Origin: a bacterium UBA2214
GTDB lineage: Bacteria; Zhuqueibacterota; Zhuqueibacteria; Residuimicrobiales; Residuimicrobiaceae
Length of the DNA: 13,007 bases
Assembly (NCBI GenBank): GCA_002327255.1
Contig: DCUM01000071.1
Location: 1-13,007, forward strand
Direction: 5' to 3'
The first letter of the stretch is position 1. Every line of letters begins with the position of its first letter. A program made the translations under genes and the position numbers. Shown here piece after piece: positions 1 to 7,181 of this stretch. Under the pieces are notes generated by a model, which made no database searches, was not told the DNA's origin, and worked only from the letters and a program-made list of their open reading frames with translations.

Positions 1-25
1 AGACAACCTCGAGAATATCTCTGAA

Positions 26-3000
26 TCAGCGAAAGGCCGCCGTCACCTGGGCGCGGCCGGTATGGATAACCCCCTGGCGCTCGGGCTCATTGCGGCCTGA
101 ATAGGACACGGTGGCCTGGACGGTCTGCGACAGCCGGTAATCGAAACGCAGATCCCAGCGCAGCGATTGTCCGGCGCTGCGGCCATTGGCCATCTCGTAA
201 GGAATCAAGCGGCCTTTGGGCGTTACCTGCACCTGACTCCATTCCATCTCCGCCTGCCAGCGCCCTTTGGTCTGCCAGGAGTAGACGACGCGCGGTGTGA
301 AGGCCAGTGCCCGCAGCCGGGTTGCCGGCGTATAGAAGCGGTCCTGCTCCCAGGCCATGCGACTCTCGAGCGCCAATTCCAGCCGCGATTGCGGCCGGTA
401 CGACAGTTCGACGCGCCCCTGACGGCTGAGGATGTCGCGATCCTGCCGCGACTGCTCGGCAAAGGCGCGCTCCATCCGCTTCTGCACCAGCTCCGATTGA
501 CTGCTCAAGGCCTTGCCGAGCCGCGCCGTGATCCGGGCGCTCGCCTCTTCATCCTGCCGCGTCTGCCCGCCTTCGAGGTACTGATTGTTCATCTCTTCGC
601 GCGTCTGATAGCGCAGGCGCAGTGAAAAAATACGCCGGTTTTCAAACAGGAACAAATCCTGCCGCCACAGAATATTGCCGTACATGGTCGCCGCCGCCTG
701 CTGGAATTTGTCGAGATTGAGGAGATAGATCTGCCACACCTCTTTTTCCTTGCTGCGTTCCTCAAGACTGACAAACGTTTCCGACGAGAGGGCGCCCAGC
801 CATTTTTTCATCCGCCCTTTGACGGCCCTTGCGCCCCAATGCCGGGACGGATCCAGGCGCAGGCGGGCGCTGGCTTTCAGCTCGACCACCGGGACCAGCT
901 CGTCGGTGGTGAGAATACGCAGGATATAATCTCCCAACGGATCGACGACATACTCTTTGAGCTGCTCGTCATAGCGATAGGTGCCGTCTCCGGGGCTTAC
1001 TTTGATGTAGACGCGCTCTTTGGTGGCGGTGGCGGTGTTGGATATCTGATAATTCAATTCGGAATTGACGGCATTTTTCCAGGGGTTGAACATCACGCGC
1101 ATCTCCGCCAAATCCGTATTCTGACGCCCGGCACCGGAATCGGCGTAGGTGCGCTCGCGATGGGTATAATCGAGATGGGCGGACAGGGCGCCGAGCTGCT
1201 GCACCTTCAAGCCGAGCTGTTGCGTGACAGCCGTGGATTTTTCCGTGAAGGTATCCCATCCGATATAGGTGTCATCGTTGCGCCAGCTCTGTCGCGCCGT
1301 GGCGGTGATTTTGGCCGCCGGCCGGAATTCCAGACCGCTGCTCAGGTTATCAAAACGGAATCCGGTGTACAGGGAATCGGCCCAGTGCTCTCTCTTCTCT
1401 TCCCCCTCATAATCGATGAACGGCTTCAGCCGCCAGATGGTATGGGCGAGCCGGGTGCGCAGGCGCTGCCAGTCGCCGCTGTTGCGGTCGTTCTCATGGC
1501 GCCTGGAGATGTTTTCATAGCGCAGGGCATACTCGGGCCATTTCGGCCTGGTGAGGAGATTCTCGATCTGCCAGCGGGTCGACTGAAAACCCGCTTCCTT
1601 GCGGATGTCGCCGAATTCTCCCGAAAGTTTCACTCCGGGCATGGGGTCATACTGCGCCTGGGCCTCGCGCACGCGCTCTCCCCTGGCCGCGTTGCCCGGC
1701 AAATCCCAGCGCCGGTTGTATTCCGCTTCGCTGGTACGGTCGATGTCCCGGAAGCGATCATCGACGCTGCGCCAGTGCCCCGTCACGGCCAGTTTGCCCA
1801 AATTATTTTTCCCCCAGCGCAAGGGGCCGGGTGATAATTTCAGCTGCCAGTCCTGGGCCACGCCCTGGTTATCCGCGTCGCCAAGCGTGGAGTAGCTGTT
1901 CAAATCATTTTCGCTCACAGCCACTTCGCCTTTTAAGTGCACGGCCGTGATGGGCCGGGCGGCGAGATGGAAGTTGAGCAGACTCTGGCTGCGGGCCGGT
2001 GTGAGGAGCAGGACCGGTTGGTAGCGGCCTCGTGCACTGCCGGCGTAGGTGTAGATACCGGCGCCCTGATAGGTATAATCGCCCTTTCCCTCACCCACAT
2101 CGGAAAAAGTGACCGCATAGTCGCCCGAGTCCGCTCCGGTGTAGTGAAAATAGCCCTGCGGTGTCCTGATATAGCGGCCCTTGCCCGGCCCCACATAGAG
2201 GGCGCCATCACTGACGGCTTTGTCCGGATCATCGCCGGCCGCCTGAAGGATGGCCAGGCGTTCCTCATTCAGGGTGAAATCGAGCGGATTGTCTTTGTCA
2301 TCGCCTTCATGGATGAAGGTGGCACCGAATTTGAGGCGTCCGTCCCATTGCTCCGTGGAAGCCTGGGCGGCATAGATGCTGCGGCGGAATTTTTCATCCG
2401 AGTATTGAAAATCGACAATGAGGCGGGAATCGGCGGTGATGAGGCGGCGCCTGGTGAAGGTGATCTGCGCCGCGGCATAATCGATGACATAATCGTTGGT
2501 CTCGCCGCGCACCAGTTCCTCGCCATCGAGATAGACGCGTTCCGTGCCGGCGAGGATGATGATATCGATCTGTCCGCGGTCGCCTTTGAGCTGATAGGGG
2601 CCCTGATTGCCCTCCTGGCCCTGGAACGGCTGCGAAAGATATTTGCCCCTGGAAACGGCACCGGCGGCACTGGCCTGAACATTTTTATAGTTCACAGCGC
2701 CCATGGCGCCCTGCAGTTTGCGACTGTAGCGCGAGAATTCTGCGGAGGAAAAATCGAGGGTGTAATCGCCCAGCGTGGCGGCGAAATGGGGGGCCTTGAG
2801 CTGCACGAAGACCTTGTCGATTTCCTGCAGATTCTGGGTCGTCCCTTCGGGCTGAATGGGGGTGCTCTGATCGGTCAACGCGGCGACCACCTCGACCTGA
2901 TCGGCCACCTTGCCGGAGACATTGATATTGAGCGCTGAATTGATTTTCAAGCCGCGGTTGTTGCCTACCGTCACGCCGCGGGTGATGCTGCCGCTCTTGT

Positions 3001-3430
3001 TCAATTGCGCCGCCAAATCCTCTTCCTGATGCGCTCCGGGGCCTCTCTCCATGCCGGGCAGAGCGGTCTCTGCGCCGGCGACGCGTTGAATCAACGGACG
3101 GCGCTGCAGTGTGCGTGGTACGGGAGAAGGCGCCTTTTGATAGATGAGACGAATTTCCGCACCTTGGGGAACCGCTTCGAGGAAGCGGAGTTCGCCGGCG
3201 AGATAATCCAGCGCGTACGCCGGCGCCTTGAGGGGTTGTCCATTGATGAACACATTTTCCGAGTTGGCAATAATCAACGAATCAGGGAGGAAATAGGGGC
3301 CGCGACGCCCCTCGCCCAGCAGTACGAAATCCTTTTCGTGGAGCGTGATGCGCTCGAGTTTTCCCGTCACCTGTGCCCAGGCTGGCAAACAGGCAAACAG
3401 GAAGAGCATAAGGATCCGTCGCGCCATCAT
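26..3430 (-). CDS. Very large predicted outer-membrane beta-barrel protein, function unknown
   Basis: About 1134 residues if it starts at the ATG ending at 3430. That start opens with MMARR, a hydrophobic run and an AWA|Q signal-peptidase I site near residue 19. A start 43 codons upstream has no signal-peptide logic and would overlap the preceding gene. Residues 44-98 and 277-344 look like two copies of one small beta domain (GPY..., a 'V(F/Y)(I/L)(N/D)G..L' strand, then '(L/I)DY.AG..(R/I)F', then '(I/L)...(Y/F)QY/YQK'). Residues 148-230 hold GSITRGVTVGNN and a TDQSTPIQPEG segment, followed by a repeat-like VFVQLKAPHFAATLGDY stretch. From about 500 to the end the chain alternates polar and hydrophobic residues with many aromatic and charged residues, as in barrel strands, and it ends in AAFR. 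An SPGDGTYRYDEQLKEYVVDP.GDY block sits at 809-836. Blocks like these are known to me from hypothetical FCB-group surface proteins with no proven role. Only 22 bases separate it from the NHL gene upstream, so the two are probably co-transcribed. It is distinct from SprA, which is about twice as long. The gene is complete, with its stop at 26-28. Confidence 0.8.
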   Translation of the reverse strand: MMARRILMLFLFACLPAWAQVTGKLERITLHEKDFVLLGEGRRGPYFLPDSLIIANSENVFINGQPLKAPAYALDYLAGELRFLEAVPQGAEIRLIYQKAPSPVPRTLQRRPLIQRVAGAETALPGMERGPGAHQEEDLAAQLNKSGSITRGVTVGNNRGLKINSALNINVSGKVADQVEVVAALTDQSTPIQPEGTTQNLQEIDKVFVQLKAPHFAATLGDYTLDFSSAEFSRYSRKLQGAMGAVNYKNVQASAAGAVSRGKYLSQPFQGQEGNQGPYQLKGDRGQIDIIILAGTERVYLDGEELVRGETNDYVIDYAAAQITFTRRRLITADSRLIVDFQYSDEKFRRSIYAAQASTEQWDGRLKFGATFIHEGDDKDNPLDFTLNEERLAILQAAGDDPDKAVSDGALYVGPGKGRYIRTPQGYFHYTGADSGDYAVTFSDVGEGKGDYTYQGAGIYTYAGSARGRYQPVLLLTPARSQSLLNFHLAARPITAVHLKGEVAVSENDLNSYSTLGDADNQGVAQDWQLKLSPGPLRWGKNNLGKLAVTGHWRSVDDRFRDIDRTSEAEYNRRWDLPGNAARGERVREAQAQYDPMPGVKLSGEFGDIRKEAGFQSTRWQIENLLTRPKWPEYALRYENISRRHENDRNSGDWQRLRTRLAHTIWRLKPFIDYEGEEKREHWADSLYTGFRFDNLSSGLEFRPAAKITATARQSWRNDDTYIGWDTFTEKSTAVTQQLGLKVQQLGALSAHLDYTHRERTYADSGAGRQNTDLAEMRVMFNPWKNAVNSELNYQISNTATATKERVYIKVSPGDGTYRYDEQLKEYVVDPLGDYILRILTTDELVPVVELKASARLRLDPSRHWGARAVKGRMKKWLGALSSETFVSLEERSKEKEVWQIYLLNLDKFQQAAATMYGNILWRQDLFLFENRRIFSLRLRYQTREEMNNQYLEGGQTRQDEEASARITARLGKALSSQSELVQKRMERAFAEQSRQDRDILSRQGRVELSYRPQSRLELALESRMAWEQDRFYTPATRLRALAFTPRVVYSWQTKGRWQAEMEWSQVQVTPKGRLIPYEMANGRSAGQSLRWDLRFDYRLSQTVQATVSYSGRNEPERQGVIHTGRAQVTAAFR

Positions 3431-3452
3431 CGCATCATCCCGTCCCGGCGAA

Positions 3453-4391
3453 TCACAACTTCTGTGACCAGGCGATCTGAAAGATTTGCACACGGTGGTT
3501 TTCCGCCTCGCAGACCAGGAGCAAATCCCGGTGCAGCGCGACATCGCTGATCCCCGCAAAAGCGCCCAGTTTATCGCCCGGCGAACCGAATCGGGCGATC
3601 AGCCGGCCCTGGCGATCAAAGACCATCACTTCATGGCGGGAAGCGTCGCCGACATAGAGACGGCCCTGGGCATCCAGCGCCACACCGGCAGGAGATTTGA
3701 GCGTGCCGCTGCCGATGTCATGGAGGTAATTGCCGAAATAGTCATAGACGAGTATCGCCGCGCGCTGCCGATCGCTGATGTAAATACGCTCCTGGGCGGA
3801 AATGCAGATTTTTTGCGGATCCAGAAGATTGCCTTCGCCCCAGTCAAAATCCCCAAACTGCCGTTCCGGCACACGCAGCGTATTGAGTTTGAGGACGCGG
3901 TAGTTTTCGCCATCGACGACAAAGAGATCACCATGAATGGAGATGGCCAGAGCCCGGGGAAACCCCAGTGACAATTTCTCATCACCTTCGCGGCGAAATT
4001 CATACGCCTCGATCCAGTGCAGGTTTCTGTCGAGCCGGACAATACGGCGGTTCTGATAATCGGCGACAAAAACATCCAGCCCGTTCCCGGCCCATACATC
4101 CAGCGGGCGTTGAAATTGATCCTGCCCCCAGCCAAAACCGCCGATCGTGGCCAGCACCCGCCCGTTGCGATCCAGCTTCTGGATGCGGTTGTTGCCCGTA
4201 TCCGCAATATAGATATTGCCATTGGGATCGACCGAAACGGCCTGGGGGGTGTTGAACTCGCCGGGGCCCTGACCCGGGCGGCCCAGAGCCAGCAGGGGAC
4301 GAATTTGCAGGGCATCCAGACCTTGCGCGTGCAGCGGCGCGACAGCCAGAAACAGCATCAGCAGAGAACGGATCGATTGAGAAAAATTCAT
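3453..4391 (-). CDS. Secreted NHL-repeat six-bladed beta-propeller protein
   Basis: 312 residues. Residues 1-22 form a signal peptide (Arg8, hydrophobic core, cleavage near LHA|Q). The rest is six NHL blades at roughly 47-75, 94-121, 143-170, 189-217, 232-259 and 278-305. Each follows the pattern 'P..(A/V).(D).(G).(I/L)(Y/F)(V/I).D..N.R(I/V)..(L/F)D'; the clearest is blade 1 (NGNIYIADTGNNRIQKLD). Six blades make a closed propeller with no added domain, which points to a binding or scaffold role in the periplasm or at the cell surface. No catalytic residues can be named. NHL propellers are known to bind protein, carbohydrate or RNA. The stop lies 22 bases before the barrel gene, so partnership with that barrel is a reasonable inference. 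The start is the ATG at 4389-4391, preceded by GGTGG only three bases away. An intrinsic terminator lies just upstream (4406-4427), which is unusual. Confidence 0.88.
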   Translation of the reverse strand: MNFSQSIRSLLMLFLAVAPLHAQGLDALQIRPLLALGRPGQGPGEFNTPQAVSVDPNGNIYIADTGNNRIQKLDRNGRVLATIGGFGWGQDQFQRPLDVWAGNGLDVFVADYQNRRIVRLDRNLHWIEAYEFRREGDEKLSLGFPRALAISIHGDLFVVDGENYRVLKLNTLRVPERQFGDFDWGEGNLLDPQKICISAQERIYISDRQRAAILVYDYFGNYLHDIGSGTLKSPAGVALDAQGRLYVGDASRHEVMVFDRQGRLIARFGSPGDKLGAFAGISDVALHRDLLLVCEAENHRVQIFQIAWSQKL

Positions 4392-4405
4392 AGTCCACCA
4401 AAAAG

Positions 4406-4427
4406 AAAAAACCCGAAGTGATTCGGG
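4406..4427 (-). terminator. Rho-independent terminator between small membrane protein and NHL gene
   Basis: Read on the minus strand, CCCGAA (4427-4422) and TTCGGG (4417-4412) form a 6-bp stem around a TCAC tetraloop, followed directly by six T (4411-4406). It lies 43 bases after the stop of the small membrane protein gene. It is only 14 bases before the NHL start codon, so transcripts from upstream promoters would have to read through it to express the NHL and barrel genes. Confidence 0.75.
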
Positions 4428-4469
4428 CGCGCACTGACAGGGAATCTGTTTACAGGAGCGGGGTCGGCA

Positions 4470-4850
4470 CTACCGGCTCCGCTCAGCAGGGTAAATGACA
4501 TAATTGGACGTGCGCATCAGATCATGGCACTTGCGCCAGCGGCCGTAAGCTTGTGCTACGAGCCGGTCACCCCTGGACAGCTGCCGCACCCGGTCTCCCT
4601 GCAGGCGATTGCCGCCGTTTCTGTACTCTTCATTGAGAAGACGATCCAGAGTCTGTAATTGTTCAATCGTCAAGCTGCCCTTGATATAGCGGTCATTCCT
4701 GGGATCTGTGTCATAGATGGGACTCCATGCCGGCCGGTTGTCCCAGGGAATGGGTACCCATCCGCGCTTGACACCATAGAATCCAGCCGCCGCCAGCACC
4801 AGAACAATAAAGACCATTTTAATCGAGCCTGAACCAGTACTGTTTGCCAT
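4470..4850 (-). CDS. Small membrane-anchored protein of unknown function
   Basis: 126 residues, not recognised. Residues about 11-27 (KMVFIVLVLAAAGFYGV) form a single transmembrane segment or uncleaved signal anchor after a short Ser/Gly-rich N-terminus, followed by KRGW. The remaining 95 or so residues would lie outside the inner membrane. They are charged and rich in Arg, Asp and Asn, with a likely helix at 60-77 (LTIEQLQTLDRLLNEEYR) and one cysteine near the C-terminus. No enzyme motif is seen. The start is the ATG at 4848-4850, with CAGGGTTAAGGG immediately upstream as the ribosome binding site. It reads divergently from the NlpC/P60 lipoprotein gene, which may hint at an envelope role, but that is context only. 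It ends ahead of an intrinsic terminator. Confidence 0.65.
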   Translation of the reverse strand: MANSTGSGSIKMVFIVLVLAAAGFYGVKRGWVPIPWDNRPAWSPIYDTDPRNDRYIKGSLTIEQLQTLDRLLNEEYRNGGNRLQGDRVRQLSRGDRLVAQAYGRWRKCHDLMRTSNYVIYPAERSR

Positions 4851-4863
4851 CCCTTAACCCTGT

Positions 4864-4888
4864 TTGAATAATTAATTATTTTATTCAA
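4864..4888. repeat. 8-bp inverted repeat in divergent promoter region (possible operator)
   Basis: TTGAATAA (4864-4871) and TTATTCAA (4881-4888) are perfect inverted arms around a 9-base AT spacer. The core AATAATTAATTATT is itself palindromic. The repeat lies 14 to 38 bases upstream of the start of the small membrane protein gene and overlaps the expected transcription start of the promoter proposed at 4893-4920, which is a typical repressor position. AT-richness makes such repeats common by chance. Confidence 0.35.
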
Positions 4889-4892
4889 CGTA

Positions 4893-4920
4893 AATTAAAG
4901 TTAAACAATGCAAAAGTCAA
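4893..4920 (-). promoter_or_regulatory. Candidate sigma70-type promoter for the small membrane protein gene
   Basis: On the minus strand, TTGACT (4920-4915) matches the -35 consensus at five of six positions. TTAATT (4898-4893) is a weaker -10 after a 16-base spacer. It lies in the AT-rich gap between divergent genes. Confidence 0.35.
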
Positions 4921-4950
4921 GGGAAAAGTGCGCAGTTCTGTAAAATTCTC

Positions 4951-4979
4951 TTGATACTTGGCTCATTTTACCGTATTTT
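4951..4979 (+). promoter_or_regulatory. Candidate sigma70-type promoter for the NlpC/P60 gene
   Basis: TTGATA (4951-4956, five of six to the -35 consensus) and TATTTT (4974-4979, four of six to the -10) are separated by exactly 17 bases. They lie about 100 bases upstream of the GTG start at 5081, leaving a leader of roughly 95 bases. This would be the main promoter for the plus-strand run of genes. Confidence 0.45.
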
Positions 4980-5067
4980 TATAGGATATATAGACCGGCT
5001 TTGCGTCGTGTACATGCCTGCTGCGATGATCATCGGTCACCATGCACAAATGGGTCTTCCCGTTAAA

Positions 5068-5072
5068 AGAGG
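5068..5072 (+). promoter_or_regulatory. Ribosome binding site that selects the GTG start of the NlpC/P60 gene
   Basis: AGAGG lies 8 bases before GTG 5081. The in-frame ATG at 5042 has no purine-rich site before it, so the downstream GTG is preferred. Confidence 0.6.
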
Positions 5073-5080
5073 CAATAACT

Positions 5081-5647
5081 GTGCCGCGTCCGACAAATGA
5101 GGCCATACGTCACTTCCTGGTCTCCGCTTTCATGATCATCGGTTTTTGCATCATCGTACTGAGCGGCTGTACCTGGCATCCCGATCCGCGTTTCCGGAGT
5201 TCGCCCTACGCCTCTGAACCCGCCCTGTTGCCGCAACAATTCAGAGGAGAACATTATGGCGCGATGGATTCATTAATTGTGGCACGCTTCAAGGAGGAAA
5301 TTCGTCTTTTGTGGCAGGCGCCCTATCGCTGGGGCGGCAATTCACAGCAGGGCATCGATTGTTCCGGACTGATTGTCAAAATTTATCGCGATGCCGCGGA
5401 GATGAATTTGCCACGCACCACGCGGGAACTGTTCACAATTGGCACGGACATCCAGTCGCATCCGCTGCAATTTGCCGATCTGGTGTTTTTTGGACTCAAA
5501 CAGCACAGCGAACCGGATCATGTCGGATTATACGTCGCGCATGGATATTTCGTTCATGCCTCGGTGCGTGCGGGTGTGAAACTCTCGAAAATTTTCGATC
5601 CACCCTACCAGACGCATTTTTGGGGGGCGCGACGAATCTTCAATTGA
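5081..5647 (+). CDS. NlpC/P60-family cell-wall peptidase, lipoprotein
   Basis: 188 residues from GTG 5081. It begins with Arg-containing n-region residues, a hydrophobic stretch (FLVSAFMIIGFCIIVL) and a lipobox VLSGC, so Cys30 should be lipidated and the protein anchored in the membrane facing the periplasm. The rest is one NlpC/P60 domain. YRWGG.....IDCSGL carries the catalytic Cys94, DHVGLYV carries the catalytic His147, and His159 (VHASVRAGV) fits the third, polar position. Family members cut gamma-D-Glu-(meso-diaminopimelate) or similar bonds in peptidoglycan peptides, as the short E. coli Spr/MepS lipoproteins do. Length and layout match that short lipoprotein type, with no SH3 or LysM module, so substrate recognition must come from the domain itself. 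An ATG 13 codons upstream is possible but lacks a ribosome binding site. The rRNA methyltransferase gene follows after 54 bases. Confidence 0.9.
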   Translation: MPRPTNEAIRHFLVSAFMIIGFCIIVLSGCTWHPDPRFRSSPYASEPALLPQQFRGEHYGAMDSLIVARFKEEIRLLWQAPYRWGGNSQQGIDCSGLIVKIYRDAAEMNLPRTTRELFTIGTDIQSHPLQFADLVFFGLKQHSEPDHVGLYVAHGYFVHASVRAGVKLSKIFDPPYQTHFWGARRIFN

Positions 5648-5701
5648 AATCCCTTCAGACAGGGTGATGAGGCGCCAACGCGATTACGCCAGAAAGACAC
5701 T

Positions 5702-7135
5702 GTGGAAAATCAGTCCATTGCGATCATAAAAAGAGGGGACATGCTGGAGATCGAGATCGACGATCTCGCTTTCGGCGGTGCCGGTGTGGGCAGAGTGCAA
5801 GACCTGGTCGTCTTTGTCGAACAAGCCCTGCCCGGCCAAAAGGTGCTCGCCCGTGTGGTGAAAAAAAAGAAAAACTTTGCCGAAGCCCGGCTAATGCAGA
5901 TTCTCGAACCCTCTCCGCATCAGACAGCGCCGCGTTGCCGCCATTTTGGCCAGTGCGGCGGTTGCGCGTTCCAGCACCTCGCGTATGATCAGCAGCTGCA
6001 GTACAAGCAGAAACAGGTCGAAGAGACCATGCGCCGCCTCGGGGGATTCGAGCCTCTCGATGTTCTGCCGACTTTGCCTTCTCCCTGCATCTATCAGTAT
6101 CGCAACAAGATGGAGTTCTCTTTTTCACCGCAGCGCTGGCTTGCGGCCGAAGAACTGGGCCAAAAGGAAGAGAAGGAAAAAGCCGGGGTCTATTTGGGGC
6201 TGCATGTCCGCGGATTTTTTGACAAGATCATCGATGTTTCGGAATGCTGGCTGCTGCCGCCGCGGGCGAGCGCACTGGTCGAGGTGGTGCGCGATTTCAC
6301 CATCGCTTCCGGAAAACCCGCCTATCATGCCCGCGCGCATGAAGGATTTTGGCGCTTTTTGGTCATTCGGCAGGCACAAAACACCCCCGATCTGATGGTC
6401 AATCTGGTGACATCGGAGTATGATGAAAAGATCGCCCGGCAATTCAAGGCGTTGATGGCAACGCAATTCCCGGAAATCACCAGCCTGTATTACAGTACGA
6501 CCCAAAATCTCTCCGGTGTGGCTTACCCTGAAGCGGAATATCTGCTTTCCGGAGAGCCTCTCATCATCGAGAAATTGGGTCCGTATGCGTTTCAAATTTC
6601 CAGTAATTCGTTTTTTCAAACCAACTCGCTGCAAGCGCAGCGGCTCTACGATGTGGTGGCCGATTACGCCCGGCTGCAACCTGATGAGAACGTCTACGAT
6701 CTCTACTGCGGCGCCGGAACCATTTCCCTGTACATCAGTCACGGCGCGCGACAGGTCACCGGCTTCGAATCCGTCGCAGCCGCTGTCAGGGATGCGCAGG
6801 CCAATGCGACCCTGAACCAGGTCAGCAACTGCACGTTCGTTTCGTGCGATTTGCGCGACGGCCTGAGCGACACCCGGGATGTCATCACCCGATATGGACG
6901 GCCGGATGTCTGCATCATCGATCCGCCGCGCAGCGGCATGCATCCCAAAACGGTGGACGCCTTGCTGCGGCTGTTGCCACAGCGCATCGTTCATGTCTCC
7001 TGCAATCCGGCGACCCTGGCGCGGGATGTCAAACTGCTATGCGCCGATGCGTATCGCCTGGTCAAGATTCAGCCGGTGGATATGTTTCCACACACCGCGC
7101 ACATCGAGGCGGTAGTCCTCTTGCAGCGCACTTAA
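5702..7135 (+). CDS. rlmD: 23S rRNA (uracil-5-)-methyltransferase, RlmD/RumA type
   Basis: 477 residues. An N-terminal TRAM domain (about 10-68: KRGD.LEIEIDDLAFGG.GVGRV) binds RNA. Cys79, Cys85, Cys88 (CRHFGQCGGC) and Cys182 have the C-x5-C-x2-C...C spacing of the 4Fe-4S cluster in RlmD. The C-terminal Rossmann methyltransferase has the SAM loop DLYCGAGTISL (333-343), the IDPPRSG motif (406-412), the nucleophile Cys434 in SCNPATLARD, and the catalytic base Glu469 in HIEAVVLL. The enzyme makes 5-methyluridine in 23S rRNA using SAM. E. coli RlmD modifies U1939, and Bacillus RlmCD modifies both U747 and U1939, so the exact target here is open. The GTG at 5702 is preferred because KRGD belongs to the conserved TRAM start. 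The ATG at 5741, which follows AGAGGGGAC closely, is a real alternative that would remove 13 residues. Fragment-like charged residues at 154-161 (QKEEKEKA) form a small insertion. Confidence 0.93.
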   Translation: MENQSIAIIKRGDMLEIEIDDLAFGGAGVGRVQDLVVFVEQALPGQKVLARVVKKKKNFAEARLMQILEPSPHQTAPRCRHFGQCGGCAFQHLAYDQQLQYKQKQVEETMRRLGGFEPLDVLPTLPSPCIYQYRNKMEFSFSPQRWLAAEELGQKEEKEKAGVYLGLHVRGFFDKIIDVSECWLLPPRASALVEVVRDFTIASGKPAYHARAHEGFWRFLVIRQAQNTPDLMVNLVTSEYDEKIARQFKALMATQFPEITSLYYSTTQNLSGVAYPEAEYLLSGEPLIIEKLGPYAFQISSNSFFQTNSLQAQRLYDVVADYARLQPDENVYDLYCGAGTISLYISHGARQVTGFESVAAAVRDAQANATLNQVSNCTFVSCDLRDGLSDTRDVITRYGRPDVCIIDPPRSGMHPKTVDALLRLLPQRIVHVSCNPATLARDVKLLCADAYRLVKIQPVDMFPHTAHIEAVVLLQRT

Positions 7136-7143
7136 TAACCACT

Positions 7144-7161
7144 GCCGTGCCATGGCACGGC
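7144..7161. repeat. 18-bp perfect palindrome before the DEAD-box helicase gene
   Basis: GCCGTGCCATGGCACGGC equals its own reverse complement. As RNA it gives a 7-bp GC-rich stem with a CATG tetraloop. It lies 8 bases after the rlmD stop and 5 bases before the helicase ribosome binding site (GAGG 7167-7170). No T-run follows on either strand, so it is not an ordinary intrinsic terminator. It could be an RNA-processing or stability hairpin, or a DNA-binding site. Confidence 0.6.
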
Positions 7162-7181
7162 CAAATGAGGTATGCACGCTT

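Noticed and set aside
1..25. Sequence beyond the barrel gene's stop codon
   Set aside because: Only 25 bases are available; no terminator or start of another gene can be judged.
839..1834. 331-codon plus-strand open frame
   Set aside because: It lies wholly opposite the barrel gene; its Gly/Ala/Ile/Arg-rich product looks like an antisense artefact and has no recognisable domain.
1937..2938. 333-codon plus-strand open frame
   Set aside because: Also antisense to the barrel gene, with artefact-like composition. The long length reflects high GC and codon bias on the coding strand.
3431..3559. Upstream extension of the barrel gene by 43 codons
   Set aside because: It overlaps the end of the NHL gene, lacks signal-peptide character and has unusual Cys/Arg/Ser composition. 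The MMARR start gives a proper signal peptide.
6125..6994. 289-codon minus-strand open frame opposite rlmD
   Set aside because: Antisense shadow of a gene with complete catalytic motifs.
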